Origin: Paenibacillaceae bacterium
GTDB taxonomy: Bacteria > Bacillota > Bacilli > Paenibacillales > Paenibacillaceae
NCBI GenBank assembly: GCA_004134985.1
Contig: REGQ01000058.1
Coordinates: 1 to 64,000 of the forward strand
Direction of reading: 5' to 3'
Length of the DNA: 64,000 nt
Made by a program: the position numbers and the translations under genes. Below, one piece after another: positions 1-8,162 of this stretch. The stretch's first letter is position 1. The number at the start of each line of letters is the position of its first letter. The notes beneath the pieces are model-generated. The model was not told the DNA's origin, did not search any database, and was given only the letters and a program-made list of their open reading frames with translations.

Positions 1-47
1 GCTAGCACACAATGAAGCATTACAGGGAAGCAGCATTGTAAATCTTC

Positions 48-503
48 TCATGTTAGGTTGTTTGCAAGTTTTCTGCGCGCAGGCACATAATACTCACTTA
101 TCCCATCCTGACCGGGTTCATGCCCTAATACAGATTTCCAGCCGAAATAATTACTTCGTTTTGTCCAAACAAACTCACCGGCATAGGGATGGTCTGTCGA
201 AATACTCGTGCGGTCATCAAGCATTGGGCTGCGCAGCCTTAGATGATGGATATCAAATTCCTTCTGATCACGTATGTACAGGGCTAGACCCGCCGCTAAA
301 CCACCGCCAGCACTGCTGCCCGCAATAGCGATTTTCCCCGTATCTATCCCTAATTCCCCGGCATTTTCAACACACCATTTCAGGCCCGAATAACAATCCT
401 GCAATTGACTTGGCTGAACATGTTCCGGCGCCAGGCGATAATATACCGATACATTAGTTGTTCCCTTTAATGGGTCACTTTTAGTCCTCTTCCACCTATT
501 CAT
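48..503 (-). pseudogene. Alpha/beta hydrolase (HSL/lipase-esterase family) remnant
   Basis: The 151-residue reading frame carries the middle of a hormone-sensitive-lipase-type esterase: YRLAPEH near the start and the nucleophile elbow GSSAGGG around residues 63-69. The HGGG oxyanion region that should precede it and the catalytic Asp and His that should follow are missing, and family members are usually about 300 residues. Just before the stop the other frame reads ARAENLQ, which is what the family would show here, so a frameshift followed by decay is likely. It lies downstream of the broken AraC gene on the same strand. I treat it as a non-functional fragment; the rest may lie beyond the window edge. 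Confidence 0.7.
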
Positions 504-559
504 ATTCTAATGAATGCAAGATGGTATTTAAATGAAAACAATAACTTAGAATCATTTTG

Positions 560-1418
560 TTATTGCGCAGTGGCGAACTTACGAGAGGCAGTCCGATACG
601 TCGTCGGCGACATCCCTTTTCGAGCTGTAAACTGTTTAATAAAGTAGGTATCATACTCAAATCCGGTAGCATCAGCAATTTCATTCAGACTCATATCTGT
701 GTGTGTCAAAAGGTCACTCGCAACCTTTAAACGATGGGAAAGCAAGTAACCCATCGCCGTATTCCCGCACCTTTCCTGAAACCTCTTATTTAGCGTCACA
801 CGGTTCAAATGAACGCACTTCGTCAAATCCTCCAATGAAATCTTTCGCGGATAATTAGTGTGAATATAGTCTAACACGACATCGACAGGTGAGTGTTCGC
901 TATTTCGATTCAATTCCTCCAACAAACTTAAAATTTGAATGAGGTACCTTTTTATTCTGCACACCCAGAGTGCATCACTTTGCGCCTGCACTTCCATGCC
1001 AAGTACGAAAAACCATTCAAACAATAGCGGGTATGCTTTTTCCACGAGGCACGCCATTATACAGATGATTATTTTGAAAAAGGGAAAGTCCTGTTTGTAT
1101 GCTAGGCACTGCAGGAAAATAATCCTTCGTTTCGGAAAGGGTAACGGTGTTAAGAAAATCGGGATGAAAACGAAAGGATTGTGCAGATACGTTAATCATT
1201 TCAACCACCTGCACATGATCATCTTCAGCCAAGCAAAGGACAGCTGGAGCACTAATCGATATTGGACGTTGGTTCAGCATGCCCTTAATACTTCCAGACG
1301 TTATAAGAACCAGCGTAAACCGTTCTGAATATGGAAGAATACTACAATCCTCCACTGCTGCAAATTCGATGTTCACGGTACGTTCTTTGTATCGGTCTAC
1401 TTGTGGCATCGTAATCAC
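560..1418 (-). pseudogene. AraC-family regulator interrupted by a frameshift
   Basis: Two overlapping frames together make one AraC-type regulator of about 285 residues. The first (1418 down to 1017) is the N-terminal cupin-like sensor part. The second (1057 down to 560) is the C-terminal double helix-turn-helix, including the family-typical stretch with LNEIADATGFEYDTYF and the final MSPTTYR. They join at an A-rich tract near 1040-1050, where one frame reads NGVPRGKS and the other VEKAYPLLFEW; a one-base change there would restore the gene. It is divergent from the epoxide hydrolase at 1519 and may once have controlled it. A sequencing error is the alternative. Confidence 0.75.
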
Positions 1419-1518
1419 CTATCAAATAGTATAGTTGGTTGCTTCACTTATAACAGTGTAACATACAATTTCAGAGGATATAATAACGTTATGAATCAAC
1501 TAAAAGGGAGGAATCTCA

Positions 1519-2691
1519 ATGACTATCGAACCGTTCCGTATTCATGTCTCCGATGAAATTCTTAACGATCTACAATACAGGCTGCATCACATCCGTTGGC
1601 CCGATCAATTAGAAGACGCAAGCTGGGAACGAGGAACAGACCTAAGTTATTTAAAATCACTCGTTTCCTATTGGAGGGATCATTACGACTGGCGTGAACA
1701 AGAATCCAAGTTGAACCGCTTTTCCCAATTTCGCTGCAATATCGATGAGATAGATGTACACTTCGTACACGAGCGCGGCAAAGGACCTGACCCCCTGCCC
1801 ATTATTCTTACCCATGGATGGCCCGACAGTTACCTTCGTTATCAAAAGATTATTCCTCTCCTTACGGACCCGGCTAGTTATGGAGGCAATCCTGAGGACT
1901 CATTTGACGTCATTGTCCCTTCCTTGCCTGGATTCGGCTTTTCTGGTCATCCTACTCACCCTGGCGTTAACAATTATCGTGTCTCCCAGATGTGGGCTAA
2001 GCTAATGACAAAAGAATTAGGCTACACAAAATTTGCCGCTGCAGGTGGAGATATTGGCTCCGGTGTGACTAGGTATCTGGCAGCAAATGATCCTGAACTT
2101 TTGTTTGGCATCCATCTAACGGATGTTGGCATTATAAGGAGTCTCATGACTTCGCAGGCTGAGGCGGAATTTTCTGAAGAAGAGCGGCAATATAAGAAAA
2201 ACGCTTCCGAATGGATTTCCCATGAGGGGGGCTATATGTCCATTCAATCGACCAAGCCTCAGACGCTTGCATATGGACTTTCCGATTCGCCGGTAGGCTT
2301 GGCAGCTTGGATAATCGAGAAATTTCGCGCATGGAGCGATTGTAAGGGCGACCTCAACCAGAAATACAGCAAGGATGAGTTATTGACTCATATTATGATC
2401 TATTGGGTGACGAACACCATCGGATCATCAACACGCATGTATTATGAAAATTCGCATTCCTTGCCACCGTTGGGTCACATAGAGGTTCCGACAGGCATGG
2501 CCATATTTCCTGCGGATATCGTACTGCCCCCTAAATCCTGGACTGTGCGCAATCTGAATGTCACTCGTTGGACCACAATGCCTTCCGGCGGGCATTTTAC
2601 TGCTATGGAAGAACCGGAGCTGCTCGCGAGCGACATTCGCGCATTTTACAGGCCTATTAGAATGAAAAATAAACCGTCTGGTGAAGCTTAA
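1519..2691 (+). CDS. Epoxide hydrolase, EHN-domain (juvenile hormone/microsomal type)
   Basis: This 390-residue protein has the N-terminal EHN lid region (about residues 5-110) and an alpha/beta hydrolase core. The oxyanion segment is HGWPDS at about residues 99-104, the nucleophile Asp is in AAGGDIGSG (Asp178) and the catalytic His is in GGHFTAMEEPE near the C-terminus. Family members hydrolyse epoxides to vicinal diols through a covalent ester on the Asp. The start has a strong site, AAAGGGAGG, 7-8 bases upstream. The gene stands alone, divergent from the broken AraC gene and ended by the palindromic repeat at 2711-2808. The substrate cannot be told from sequence. Confidence 0.88.
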   Translation: MTIEPFRIHVSDEILNDLQYRLHHIRWPDQLEDASWERGTDLSYLKSLVSYWRDHYDWREQESKLNRFSQFRCNIDEIDVHFVHERGKGPDPLPIILTHGWPDSYLRYQKIIPLLTDPASYGGNPEDSFDVIVPSLPGFGFSGHPTHPGVNNYRVSQMWAKLMTKELGYTKFAAAGGDIGSGVTRYLAANDPELLFGIHLTDVGIIRSLMTSQAEAEFSEEERQYKKNASEWISHEGGYMSIQSTKPQTLAYGLSDSPVGLAAWIIEKFRAWSDCKGDLNQKYSKDELLTHIMIYWVTNTIGSSTRMYYENSHSLPPLGHIEVPTGMAIFPADIVLPPKSWTVRNLNVTRWTTMPSGGHFTAMEEPELLASDIRAFYRPIRMKNKPSGEA

Positions 2692-2710
2692 AGGAAGGAA
2701 TTAGAACTAA

Positions 2711-2808
2711 CAGATTACTTTTAAGCCCAGCTTCAAAAGGGCTCCACATATTAGTCATGACTAATATGTGGAACCCTTTATGTTTAACTATTGTGCCCGT
2801 TAGCGAGA
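2711..2808. repeat. 98-bp palindromic repeat, copy A (also a bidirectional terminator)
   Basis: This stretch is about 88% identical, in the same orientation, to 5923-6020. Its centre, 2736-2779, is a near-perfect 44-bp palindrome around TTAGTCATGACTAA with AAAGGG and CCCTTT ends. The flank reads on to GTGCCCGTTAGCG, which also supplies the stop codon of the chloramphenicol acetyltransferase gene. It lies between convergent genes and could terminate both. The shape suggests a MITE or an insertion-sequence end, but I cannot name the family. Confidence 0.8.
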
Positions 2809-3471
2809 TATGGTTTTATTCGTCAGCCATTCCGTACAAGCATCTGCACGTAATTGCAGCTCATTATACAGTATCCCGGCATGGTAACCGTCGCAAACGG
2901 CATGGTGGAATTGTCCTGATAATGGCAACAGTATTTTTTCATCATGCTGAAAATATTTCCCCATTGTAAAGATGGGTAGTAAATAGGTTCCCTCGTTATA
3001 GATGTTCAGGTTAAAGCCAGTAAAGCTAACCCAAGGGATGCTGGAAATGGGGAAAGTGTTGGGTGGTTCGTTTGTTTTTGCAGCTAATTGTTTAACACTT
3101 CCGTACTTTTTCACATCATCAAGATAACGATTATTGAAATCATTAAAATCTTCATCGTACAAAGTCCATATGCTTGAAAAAGTCTTAACATCATCATGGA
3201 AAATTGTAAAGCTTGGAGACAAACTATCCCAATAACCTAATGTCCCATCAGAATTAAAACATGTGCGAAATTCACTGTGGCGGTTTACCACCGTAGTTAT
3301 CATGTGTATTAATGCTGGATAAAGCTTTATCCCTTGACTCTTAACTTCTTTCAGCAGCCGGGAAATGTCAATATTTGCCGTCATGCTAAAGGTGCACCTG
3401 ACATTGTTTAAATAATGCTCAAAATAGGGTTTTCTATGCCAGTTATCAATGACAATCGGATTGAATTTCAT
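2800..3471 (-). CDS. cat: Chloramphenicol O-acetyltransferase, type A
   Basis: The 223-residue protein matches the trimeric type A CAT family over its full length. It keeps the catalytic motif QFHHAVCDGYH with His190 as general base and Asp194, and the typical N-terminal segment NWHRKPYFEHYLNN. The enzyme transfers acetyl from acetyl-CoA to the 3-hydroxyl of chloramphenicol in the cytoplasm. The start follows TTTAGGAGGT, which is sequestered in the attenuator stem described at 3480-3518, so expression is expected to be drug-inducible. The final codons fall inside repeat copy A. It lies in a segment bracketed by direct repeats, which hints at acquisition. Confidence 0.93.
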   Translation of the reverse strand: MKFNPIVIDNWHRKPYFEHYLNNVRCTFSMTANIDISRLLKEVKSQGIKLYPALIHMITTVVNRHSEFRTCFNSDGTLGYWDSLSPSFTIFHDDVKTFSSIWTLYDEDFNDFNNRYLDDVKKYGSVKQLAAKTNEPPNTFPISSIPWVSFTGFNLNIYNEGTYLLPIFTMGKYFQHDEKILLPLSGQFHHAVCDGYHAGILYNELQLRADACTEWLTNKTISR

Positions 3472-3479
3472 TTAATTAT

Positions 3480-3518
3480 AACCTCCTAAAATGATTGCTT
3501 TTTTCGTTTTAGGAGGTT
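3480..3518 (-). promoter_or_regulatory. cat translational attenuator stem-loop
   Basis: A perfect 12-bp inverted repeat (left arm 3507-3518, right arm 3480-3491; AACCTCCTAAAA pairing with TTTTAGGAGGTT) with a 15-base loop hides the ribosome binding site of cat. The left arm overlaps the last codons and stop of a 9-codon leader. This is the arrangement of inducible cat genes such as cat-86, where a drug-stalled ribosome in the leader opens the stem. Confidence 0.9.
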
Positions 3519-3538
3519 TGATCAACTGCTTTAACCAT
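3509..3538 (-). CDS. cat leader peptide MVKAVDQTS
   Basis: A 9-codon frame, ATG to TAA, encodes MVKAVDQTS and stops inside the left arm of the attenuator stem. Its length, position and sequence style resemble the regulatory leaders of other inducible cat genes (MVKTDKISS for cat-86, from memory). A GATGAGG stretch lies immediately upstream, with short spacing to the ATG. It is expected to act in cis by ribosome stalling, not as a free protein. Confidence 0.8.
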   Translation of the reverse strand: MVKAVDQTS

Positions 3539-3784
3539 ATCCTCATCACAATCCCAACACATTATTTTTCTTGCATTTAACTGTTCTACGATCAGAATCA
3601 ATAGTTCTTTATGCCTTCAGATCGTCTAGAACCTTGCCGGCTTTGAATGGCGATTGGAAACACCCTGCGAACCCGTAGCAGCACACTCAAGTTTCGGTCA
3701 AGCACTGATTATGGTTTTGAGCCAGATTAGTACCACTTAATTATTATTCTCTAACAAGAAGGATATTCCTTCAAAGAAGTACTA
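3539..3784. other. Intergenic region upstream of cat
   Basis: About 245 bases with no convincing gene. The promoter of cat should lie here on the minus strand; TTGATT near 3600 followed 16 bases later by TAAATG is a weak candidate. I see no other hairpin or repeat. Confidence 0.4.
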
Positions 3785-4081
3785 TTAAGAACGATATCCG
3801 CTTGATTCACCCTTTCTGTTGAAGGTGCTATGACTCTCCGTTAAGGTTTCTACTTGTCCGCCTTTGATATCCGTATTTAATGAATCCCCGATGATAAGCG
3901 CTTCTTTTTTATTAAAATCTGTAATATGACTCATCACGTAATCAAAAAATTGTTTTGACGGCTTTTGAAATTCGATACTCTGCGAATCAAAAATATCTTC
4001 GAAAAAATCATATAAGCCTGACTGCTTCAATCGCTTAATTAATCCGTACGCTGTTGCAGGTAGACTGCAATCAATCCCCAT
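3785..4081 (-). pseudogene. HAD phosphatase (YjjG/YfnB-like) internal fragment
   Basis: Ninety-eight residues match the middle to late part of YjjG-like HAD nucleotidases: SGLYDFFEDIF, then FQKPSKQFFDYV with the motif III Lys, then IIGDSLNTDIKGG carrying the motif IV acidic residues. The N-terminal half with motif I (DxDxT) is absent, and the sequence after DIKGG no longer follows the family. Full-length members have about 230 residues. Only 39 bases separate it from the next gene, so the missing half has been deleted and has not simply shifted frame. Probably non-functional. Confidence 0.75.
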
Positions 4082-4120
4082 ACATAGTTGATGTACAGGG
4101 ATTTTGCCTTCAAGTATCTG

Positions 4121-4582
4121 TTATTTACGTGCCGCCGGCTGATATTCTCCAGGCACCATGCCAGTTGATATCGCGATTCGATTCCAGCAGTTAATTGCAT
4201 TGATCGCCATAATCAAATCTACAAATTGGCCTTCATCAAAATGGTTGCGAACTTGCTCATACAATTCCTTCGGAACGCCTGCATCCGAAATTTTGGTCAC
4301 TGCTTCCGTTAATGCTAGTGCGGCCCGTTCCGCTTCTGTATAGAACGGAGCTTCGCGCCATGCGTTAAGCATATACAATCGCTGCTCCGTCTCCCCCATC
4401 GCACGCGCATCTTTCGTATGCATATCAAGGCAGTAAGCACAGCCATTGATTTGCGAAGCACGAATTTTAATCAACTCCCACAGGTTGTGGTCAAGACCGC
4501 TCTTCTTCACATACCCTTCCAATTTTAAAAGTGTTTGCAAAGATTCAGGTTGCACCTTCATATAATTCAGTCTCATTTCCAT
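4121..4582 (-). CDS. AhpD-like / carboxymuconolactone decarboxylase family protein, copy 1
   Basis: The 153-residue protein is an all-helical CMD-family alkylhydroperoxidase-like protein. The core motif is CAYCLDMH with Cys48, Cys51 and His55, the arrangement used by AhpD for peroxide reduction. A good site, GAAGGAG, precedes the ATG. It lies 43 bases downstream of a close paralogue on the same strand, and the pair is probably one operon. The divergent Rrf2 regulator suggests redox control. The true electron donor and substrate are unknown. Confidence 0.85.
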   Translation of the reverse strand: MEMRLNYMKVQPESLQTLLKLEGYVKKSGLDHNLWELIKIRASQINGCAYCLDMHTKDARAMGETEQRLYMLNAWREAPFYTEAERAALALTEAVTKISDAGVPKELYEQVRNHFDEGQFVDLIMAINAINCWNRIAISTGMVPGEYQPAARK

Positions 4583-4625
4583 GTGTCGTTACACTCCTTC
4601 ATTTTTTTGGTCGAGTAAGCTTCAC

Positions 4626-5069
4626 TTACTGCTGTTCAGGGAACATCCCCGTGGAGATGGCGATCCGATTCCATGCATTGATAGTATTGATCGCCATAAT
4701 GATTGCCACGTATTCTGCTTCATCAACGTGCGCACGAACTCTTTCATACAAATCCTGCGGCACGCCTTGCTCGGAAATGCGGGTTACAGCTTCCGTAAGC
4801 TCAAGCACCGCTCTTTCTTTGTCCGAATAGAACGGAGCTTCCCGCCATGCGTTTAGCAAATAAATCCGCTGCTCCGTCTCGCCCATTTTCCGAGCTTCCT
4901 GCGTGTGCATGTTTATACAAAATGCACATCCGTTAATTTGTGATGCTCTGATCTTAATGATTTCATACAGCTTTGCGTCCAACCCGCTTGTCTTAATGAA
5001 TCCTTCCAGTTTCAACATCGTTTGCAAAGCACCTGGACTTGCGTTGACATGGTTGAATCTGACTTCCAT
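4626..5069 (-). CDS. AhpD-like / carboxymuconolactone decarboxylase family protein, copy 2
   Basis: This is a paralogue of the protein encoded at 4121-4582, collinear from residue 1 and with the same Cys48-x2-Cys51 and His55 (CAFCINMH). I start it at the ATG following GGAGGAGACTACT, which gives 147 residues and aligns with copy 1; an upstream in-frame start at 5090 would overlap that ribosome binding site. It is the first gene of the pair and faces the Rrf2 gene across a 209-base regulatory region. A tandem duplication is the simplest origin. Confidence 0.85.
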   Translation of the reverse strand: MEVRFNHVNASPGALQTMLKLEGFIKTSGLDAKLYEIIKIRASQINGCAFCINMHTQEARKMGETEQRIYLLNAWREAPFYSDKERAVLELTEAVTRISEQGVPQDLYERVRAHVDEAEYVAIIMAINTINAWNRIAISTGMFPEQQ

Positions 5070-5130
5070 AGTAGTCTCCTCCGTAAACAATTAGTTTATT
5101 AGACCTTGCTAAGCTTAACGTAGATAACCT

Positions 5131-5160
5131 TTATCGTCGACAATATTAATCGTCGATTAA
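5131..5160. promoter_or_regulatory. Candidate operator between the AhpD-like genes and rrf2
   Basis: ATCGTCGA occurs twice, at 5133-5140 and 5149-5156, 16 bases apart. The second lies inside the odd palindrome TTAATCGTCGATTAA. The position upstream of both divergent transcription units fits binding by the Rrf2 regulator at 5279, but no known consensus is matched. Confidence 0.5.
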
Positions 5161-5278
5161 CTTCATCTACAATATAACTCTTTCCTTCGCGGTTGTCAAC
5201 CAAAGCTATTTGACAAGGGTAATAAATCCACCTAAGATGATTAATAACAACTTTCGTATGTAGAAAGCAGGTGTTTGC

Positions 5279-5788
5279 ATGCAGTATAGTATTGGCGTTG
5301 AATATGGATTGCATTGCTTGGTATACTTAATTGATCTTCCTCCTGATGCTACCATCGGAATTAAAGAACTCTCCGCTTTTCAAGGTATTTCAGAGACCTA
5401 TCTTTCGAAGATATTCGGCAAATTGACCAAAGCCGGTATCGTAAGTTCTGTCCCTGGTGTAAAAGGTGGCTATAAATTAGCCAAACCTCCTGCGGATATT
5501 TCTTTTTGGGATGTCGTAGAAGCTGTTGAAGGTGCTACTCCCATTTTTCAATGTAAAAACATTAAGGACAATAGCTATCTCTGCCGTGATGAAGACTATG
5601 CAGCATGCTCGCAAGCTGCCCCCTGCGTGATTAACTTAGCCATGCTTGAGGCAGAGGAAAATATGCGCAACGTCCTGCGCAATAAATCATTGACTTGGTT
5701 AAATGAAGAGCTTGATCGCGTTTTAACCCCTCAATCGCGCCAAGAAACTCGTGAATATTTTGCTAATAGCAAAATGCTTAATGGGTAA
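5279..5788 (+). CDS. Rrf2-family transcriptional regulator
   Basis: The 169-residue protein begins with the Rrf2 winged helix: MQYSIGVEYGLHCLVYL, the recognition segment SETYLSKIFGKL, and the wing GVKGGYKLAKPP. Four cysteines (in QCKN, YLCRD, AACSQ and APCV, about residues 96-121) lie after the helix-turn-helix, where Rrf2 sensors carry an iron-sulphur cluster or redox thiols. It is therefore likely to sense oxidants or nitric-oxide-type stress and to control the divergent AhpD-like pair; that link is inferred from position. No close ribosome binding site is obvious, only AAAGCAGG. Confidence 0.87.
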   Translation: MQYSIGVEYGLHCLVYLIDLPPDATIGIKELSAFQGISETYLSKIFGKLTKAGIVSSVPGVKGGYKLAKPPADISFWDVVEAVEGATPIFQCKNIKDNSYLCRDEDYAACSQAAPCVINLAMLEAEENMRNVLRNKSLTWLNEELDRVLTPQSRQETREYFANSKMLNG

Positions 5789-5922
5789 TTTAAATAAGTG
5801 TTCAGCTATTTAGCTTGGAGATAACCCCTTTTTTAATACAAAGGACGTATTCCTGAGATCCTGGGCATGTCGCAGTTGTAGAACTGTGCGCCGAGGATTA
5901 TTACGTGATGATGTTGAACTAC

Positions 5923-6020
5923 CAGATTGCTTTTGAGACTAGCTTCAAAAGGGTCCCACATATTAGTCATGACTAATGTGTGGGACCCTTTATGTTGAAC
6001 TATCGTGCCTGTTAGCGGAG
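5923..6020. repeat. 98-bp palindromic repeat, copy B
   Basis: Direct-orientation partner of 2711-2808. The central palindrome is 5948-5991. Relative to copy A, several changes fall in the arms and pairing is largely kept or improved, as expected for an element maintained by its hairpin. Together the copies bracket the segment carrying cat, the HAD remnant, the AhpD-like pair and rrf2. Confidence 0.8.
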
Positions 6021-6124
6021 CTAGAATGACCGATAACTTGAAGTTCCATCCGCTTTTAGAGCTTGTTTAATTTTGTGAAAGAGGTATTGTTGAGAATGGA
6101 ATCGTTCAAAGCATGGATGCGGGA

Positions 6125-6152
6125 ACCCGCAGATGTACCCACATCTGCGGGT
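6125..6152. repeat. Perfect 12-bp hairpin
   Basis: ACCCGCAGATGT and its exact complement are separated by four bases (ACCC). No T-run follows on either strand, so it is not a classical terminator. Its role is unknown. Confidence 0.6.
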
Positions 6153-6233
6153 CGATTCCGTTCAGCCATTACACTCGCTCTGAATGCATAAACCGGATGG
6201 ACGGGATGAGCACGGCGGATAAGTAGGTAAAAT

Positions 6234-6283
6234 TAAGGGGCAGTCCTCTATCATTTTCGATGACTTTGAGGAACAGCCCCTTA
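6234..6283 (-). terminator. Terminator-like hairpin after the CHRD gene
   Basis: TAAGGGGC pairs with GCCCCTTA over a 34-base interior that itself pairs (TCCTC with GAGGA, TCAT with ATGA). It lies just downstream of the CHRD gene on the minus strand. Confidence 0.55.
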
Positions 6284-6301
6284 TTATGAGCTATTTATTT
6301 A

Positions 6302-6727
6302 CTACGTCAAACGCCGGACTTGACCGCGTATTTCTCCGTCCGGTCTTTGAATCGTGTGCACATTCACGTAAGCATTGCCATTATTAAATTCACGAATCAA
6401 GTCTCGGAGCGTCTTTCCTTGAAGCGGACCGACCAAATCCCGATTGGTCAGTACTCCTTGTACTACGCCCCGTCTAACAGATATCCCGAATTTAGATGGG
6501 CCGAACAGAAAAGCGACAATAGGCCCGTTCTGTCCTCTTCGACCGAGATGGATATGACCTTGGGTTACCCGGGCTATATTCCGGACAACAAGCCTGAATC
6601 TAAGCTGTCTGCCATCAGGGCTAAGCTGAAAATTAGCCGTGCCGGTTGCGGCTGTTCTTACGGGTGGAACCTCCTCACGCCCAGTTAAAAAAGCTCTGAA
6701 TCTTCGCAATAGAATCAACTCCTTCAT
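6302..6727 (-). CDS. CHRD-domain protein
   Basis: The protein of about 141 residues matches the CHRD (chordin) domain: an opening FRAFLTGREEVPPVRT, the internal TQGHIHLG, and the closing YVNVHT followed by PDGEIRGQV. CHRD domains are beta-rich and usually extracellular in bacteria, yet no signal peptide is visible, so its location is uncertain. I prefer the ATG at 6727 to the TTG at 6739 because it leaves a compact domain, although neither has a strong ribosome binding site. It is flanked by its own terminator and by an unrelated hydrolase gene. Confidence 0.8.
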   Translation of the reverse strand: MKELILLRRFRAFLTGREEVPPVRTAATGTANFQLSPDGRQLRFRLVVRNIARVTQGHIHLGRRGQNGPIVAFLFGPSKFGISVRRGVVQGVLTNRDLVGPLQGKTLRDLIREFNNGNAYVNVHTIQRPDGEIRGQVRRLT

Positions 6728-6888
6728 GATGGTATTCAATACAATATGACAATCATGTAAGAACGAAGTGTTCCATTGACTATTTCTGAACGCCTAATTT
6801 TATAGCCAGACTATGGTTCTTGTATCAGGACAGGCAATTTCGAAAGAAGCTTGACAGGCACCGAGCAAACATAACGGTCACCAAGGAG

Positions 6889-6914
6889 AAAAAAAAGAGG
6901 CGGCCAGAGCCACC
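6889..6914 (-). terminator. Terminator of the membrane alpha/beta hydrolase gene
   Basis: On the minus strand GGTGGC-TCTG-GCCGCC is followed by TC and a run of T. It lies 65 bases downstream of the hydrolase stop codon. Confidence 0.75.
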
Positions 6915-6978
6915 TTTCCGGACGGTTTTTTTATATCTCTTTATATTGGCGCAAATATTGAAGATGCCTTTCAAAGCA

Positions 6979-7965
6979 CTATTTTGCTTCGTTCATAAAT
7001 TCCCTAAAGTTTTCGGCGATTTCTTTATATTTCGTATGGTGTAAATAATGCCCTCCATCCATTGTCATTACTTTTCCATGTATAGAATCTTTAGCTTGCT
7101 CTTCATGCAGTGGTATCCATCCTTCTACGCCTGTATTATTCGCTTGTACAAAGAGAATAAGTGGAAGATCTTTAGGGAATGTCAAATGTTGCGCCCCTTT
7201 AAAATTGGAAGAAATATAGCCCATCTCATTCAACGTTGTGGAATTATTGCTGTTTTTAGTCGAAATCATGCTCATTTGTTCTACGATTTGATCATCAAAT
7301 GCTAATCCGGCATACGGGTCGCCACTTACATTCTTGATCAATCTTAAGAGACCCGATTTTTTAAGAAATTCAAACGTTTTTACTGGCAATTTAACATCCA
7401 TACCAGGTTGTGTTGGAACACTACTATCGATTCCGACAAATGCGCTCACTTCGTTTGGATATTTGTGTACATAATCAAGTCCGTAAATGCCTGCAATGGA
7501 ATGACCCATCAGAATATAACGGTCAATTTTAAGCTGTTGTAAAGCTTCATGAACTTCACTTACAATATTAGCCGTAGTTCGCTCCTTTTCCGTTTCATCA
7601 CTCAATCCATAACCGAATGGTTCCACCACGACAACTTTGTAAAATGGAGATAGCTCATCAATTAAAAGCTTAAAATCAAGAGCTGGTGCTGCGGTTCCAA
7701 AACCAGGCAGGAGCACGACAGTTTCTTCGCCGTTCCCTTGAATGGTAACATTCATCTGTTTCCCATCAACAGGTACTAGTTGGCCATAGTGTTGTATTTT
7801 TCCTAGCTCTGATTTGTTGCTTACAATATTAACTGTAAAAACAACGGCTAGAAAAAGGACTATTGCGATAATTAGCCCTCCTACTATTTTAAGTAGAGTG
7901 AATAGAATTTTATTTTTTCTCGTTCCATTCTTCGTTTTCGTTTCCTCTTTTTGTGTCAATTTCAT
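6979..7965 (-). CDS. Membrane-anchored alpha/beta hydrolase
   Basis: The protein has 328 residues. A basic N-terminus is followed by one membrane segment (about residues 20-48, KIVGGLIIAIVLFLAVVF), then an alpha/beta hydrolase fold. The nucleophile elbow is GHSIAG, an acidic residue follows in later strands, and the catalytic His is in DGGHYLHH near the end. The topology suggests an extracellular catalytic domain tethered to the membrane. It lies downstream of a two-component system on the same strand but is separated from it by a hairpin at 8080-8123, so co-transcription is not certain. The substrate is unknown. Confidence 0.83.
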   Translation of the reverse strand: MKLTQKEETKTKNGTRKNKILFTLLKIVGGLIIAIVLFLAVVFTVNIVSNKSELGKIQHYGQLVPVDGKQMNVTIQGNGEETVVLLPGFGTAAPALDFKLLIDELSPFYKVVVVEPFGYGLSDETEKERTTANIVSEVHEALQQLKIDRYILMGHSIAGIYGLDYVHKYPNEVSAFVGIDSSVPTQPGMDVKLPVKTFEFLKKSGLLRLIKNVSGDPYAGLAFDDQIVEQMSMISTKNSNNSTTLNEMGYISSNFKGAQHLTFPKDLPLILFVQANNTGVEGWIPLHEEQAKDSIHGKVMTMDGGHYLHHTKYKEIAENFREFMNEAK

Positions 7966-8079
7966 CTTCTCCTGTCCTTATTTATTAAGTTATCTTATCC
8001 AGGCCACTAAATAAAGTTTAACCAATGAAGATGTACTGCTCATGACGACAATATGAACGGAATATGAACTAGAAAACAA

Positions 8080-8123
8080 ATGCTACGGCGTCACATGCAA
8101 GCTTGCACATGATACCGTAGCAT
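8080..8123 (-). terminator. Hairpin after the sensor kinase gene
   Basis: ATGCTACGG pairs with CCGTAGCAT, with the inner palindrome TGCAAGCTTGCA. It lies 40 bases downstream of the kinase stop. There is no clear T-run, so termination strength is uncertain. Confidence 0.5.
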
Positions 8124-8162
8124 GAAGAATGTCAGGATCAAACTTAGACCATCCGTATATAG

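Larger units (their letters stand above)
5789..6301. other. Intergenic region with repeat copy B and hairpins
   Basis: About 510 bases without a convincing gene. It contains the second 98-bp repeat (5923-6020), a perfect hairpin at 6125-6152 and a terminator-like hairpin at 6234-6283. The remaining bases show nothing I can name. Confidence 0.6.

Noticed and set aside
2711-6020. Composite transposon carrying cat
   Set aside because: The flanking repeats are only 98 bp and no transposase or target duplication is visible, so I report repeats and not a transposon.
6125-6152. Intrinsic terminator
   Set aside because: The hairpin is perfect, but no T-run follows on either strand and no gene ends next to it, so I keep it only as a hairpin.
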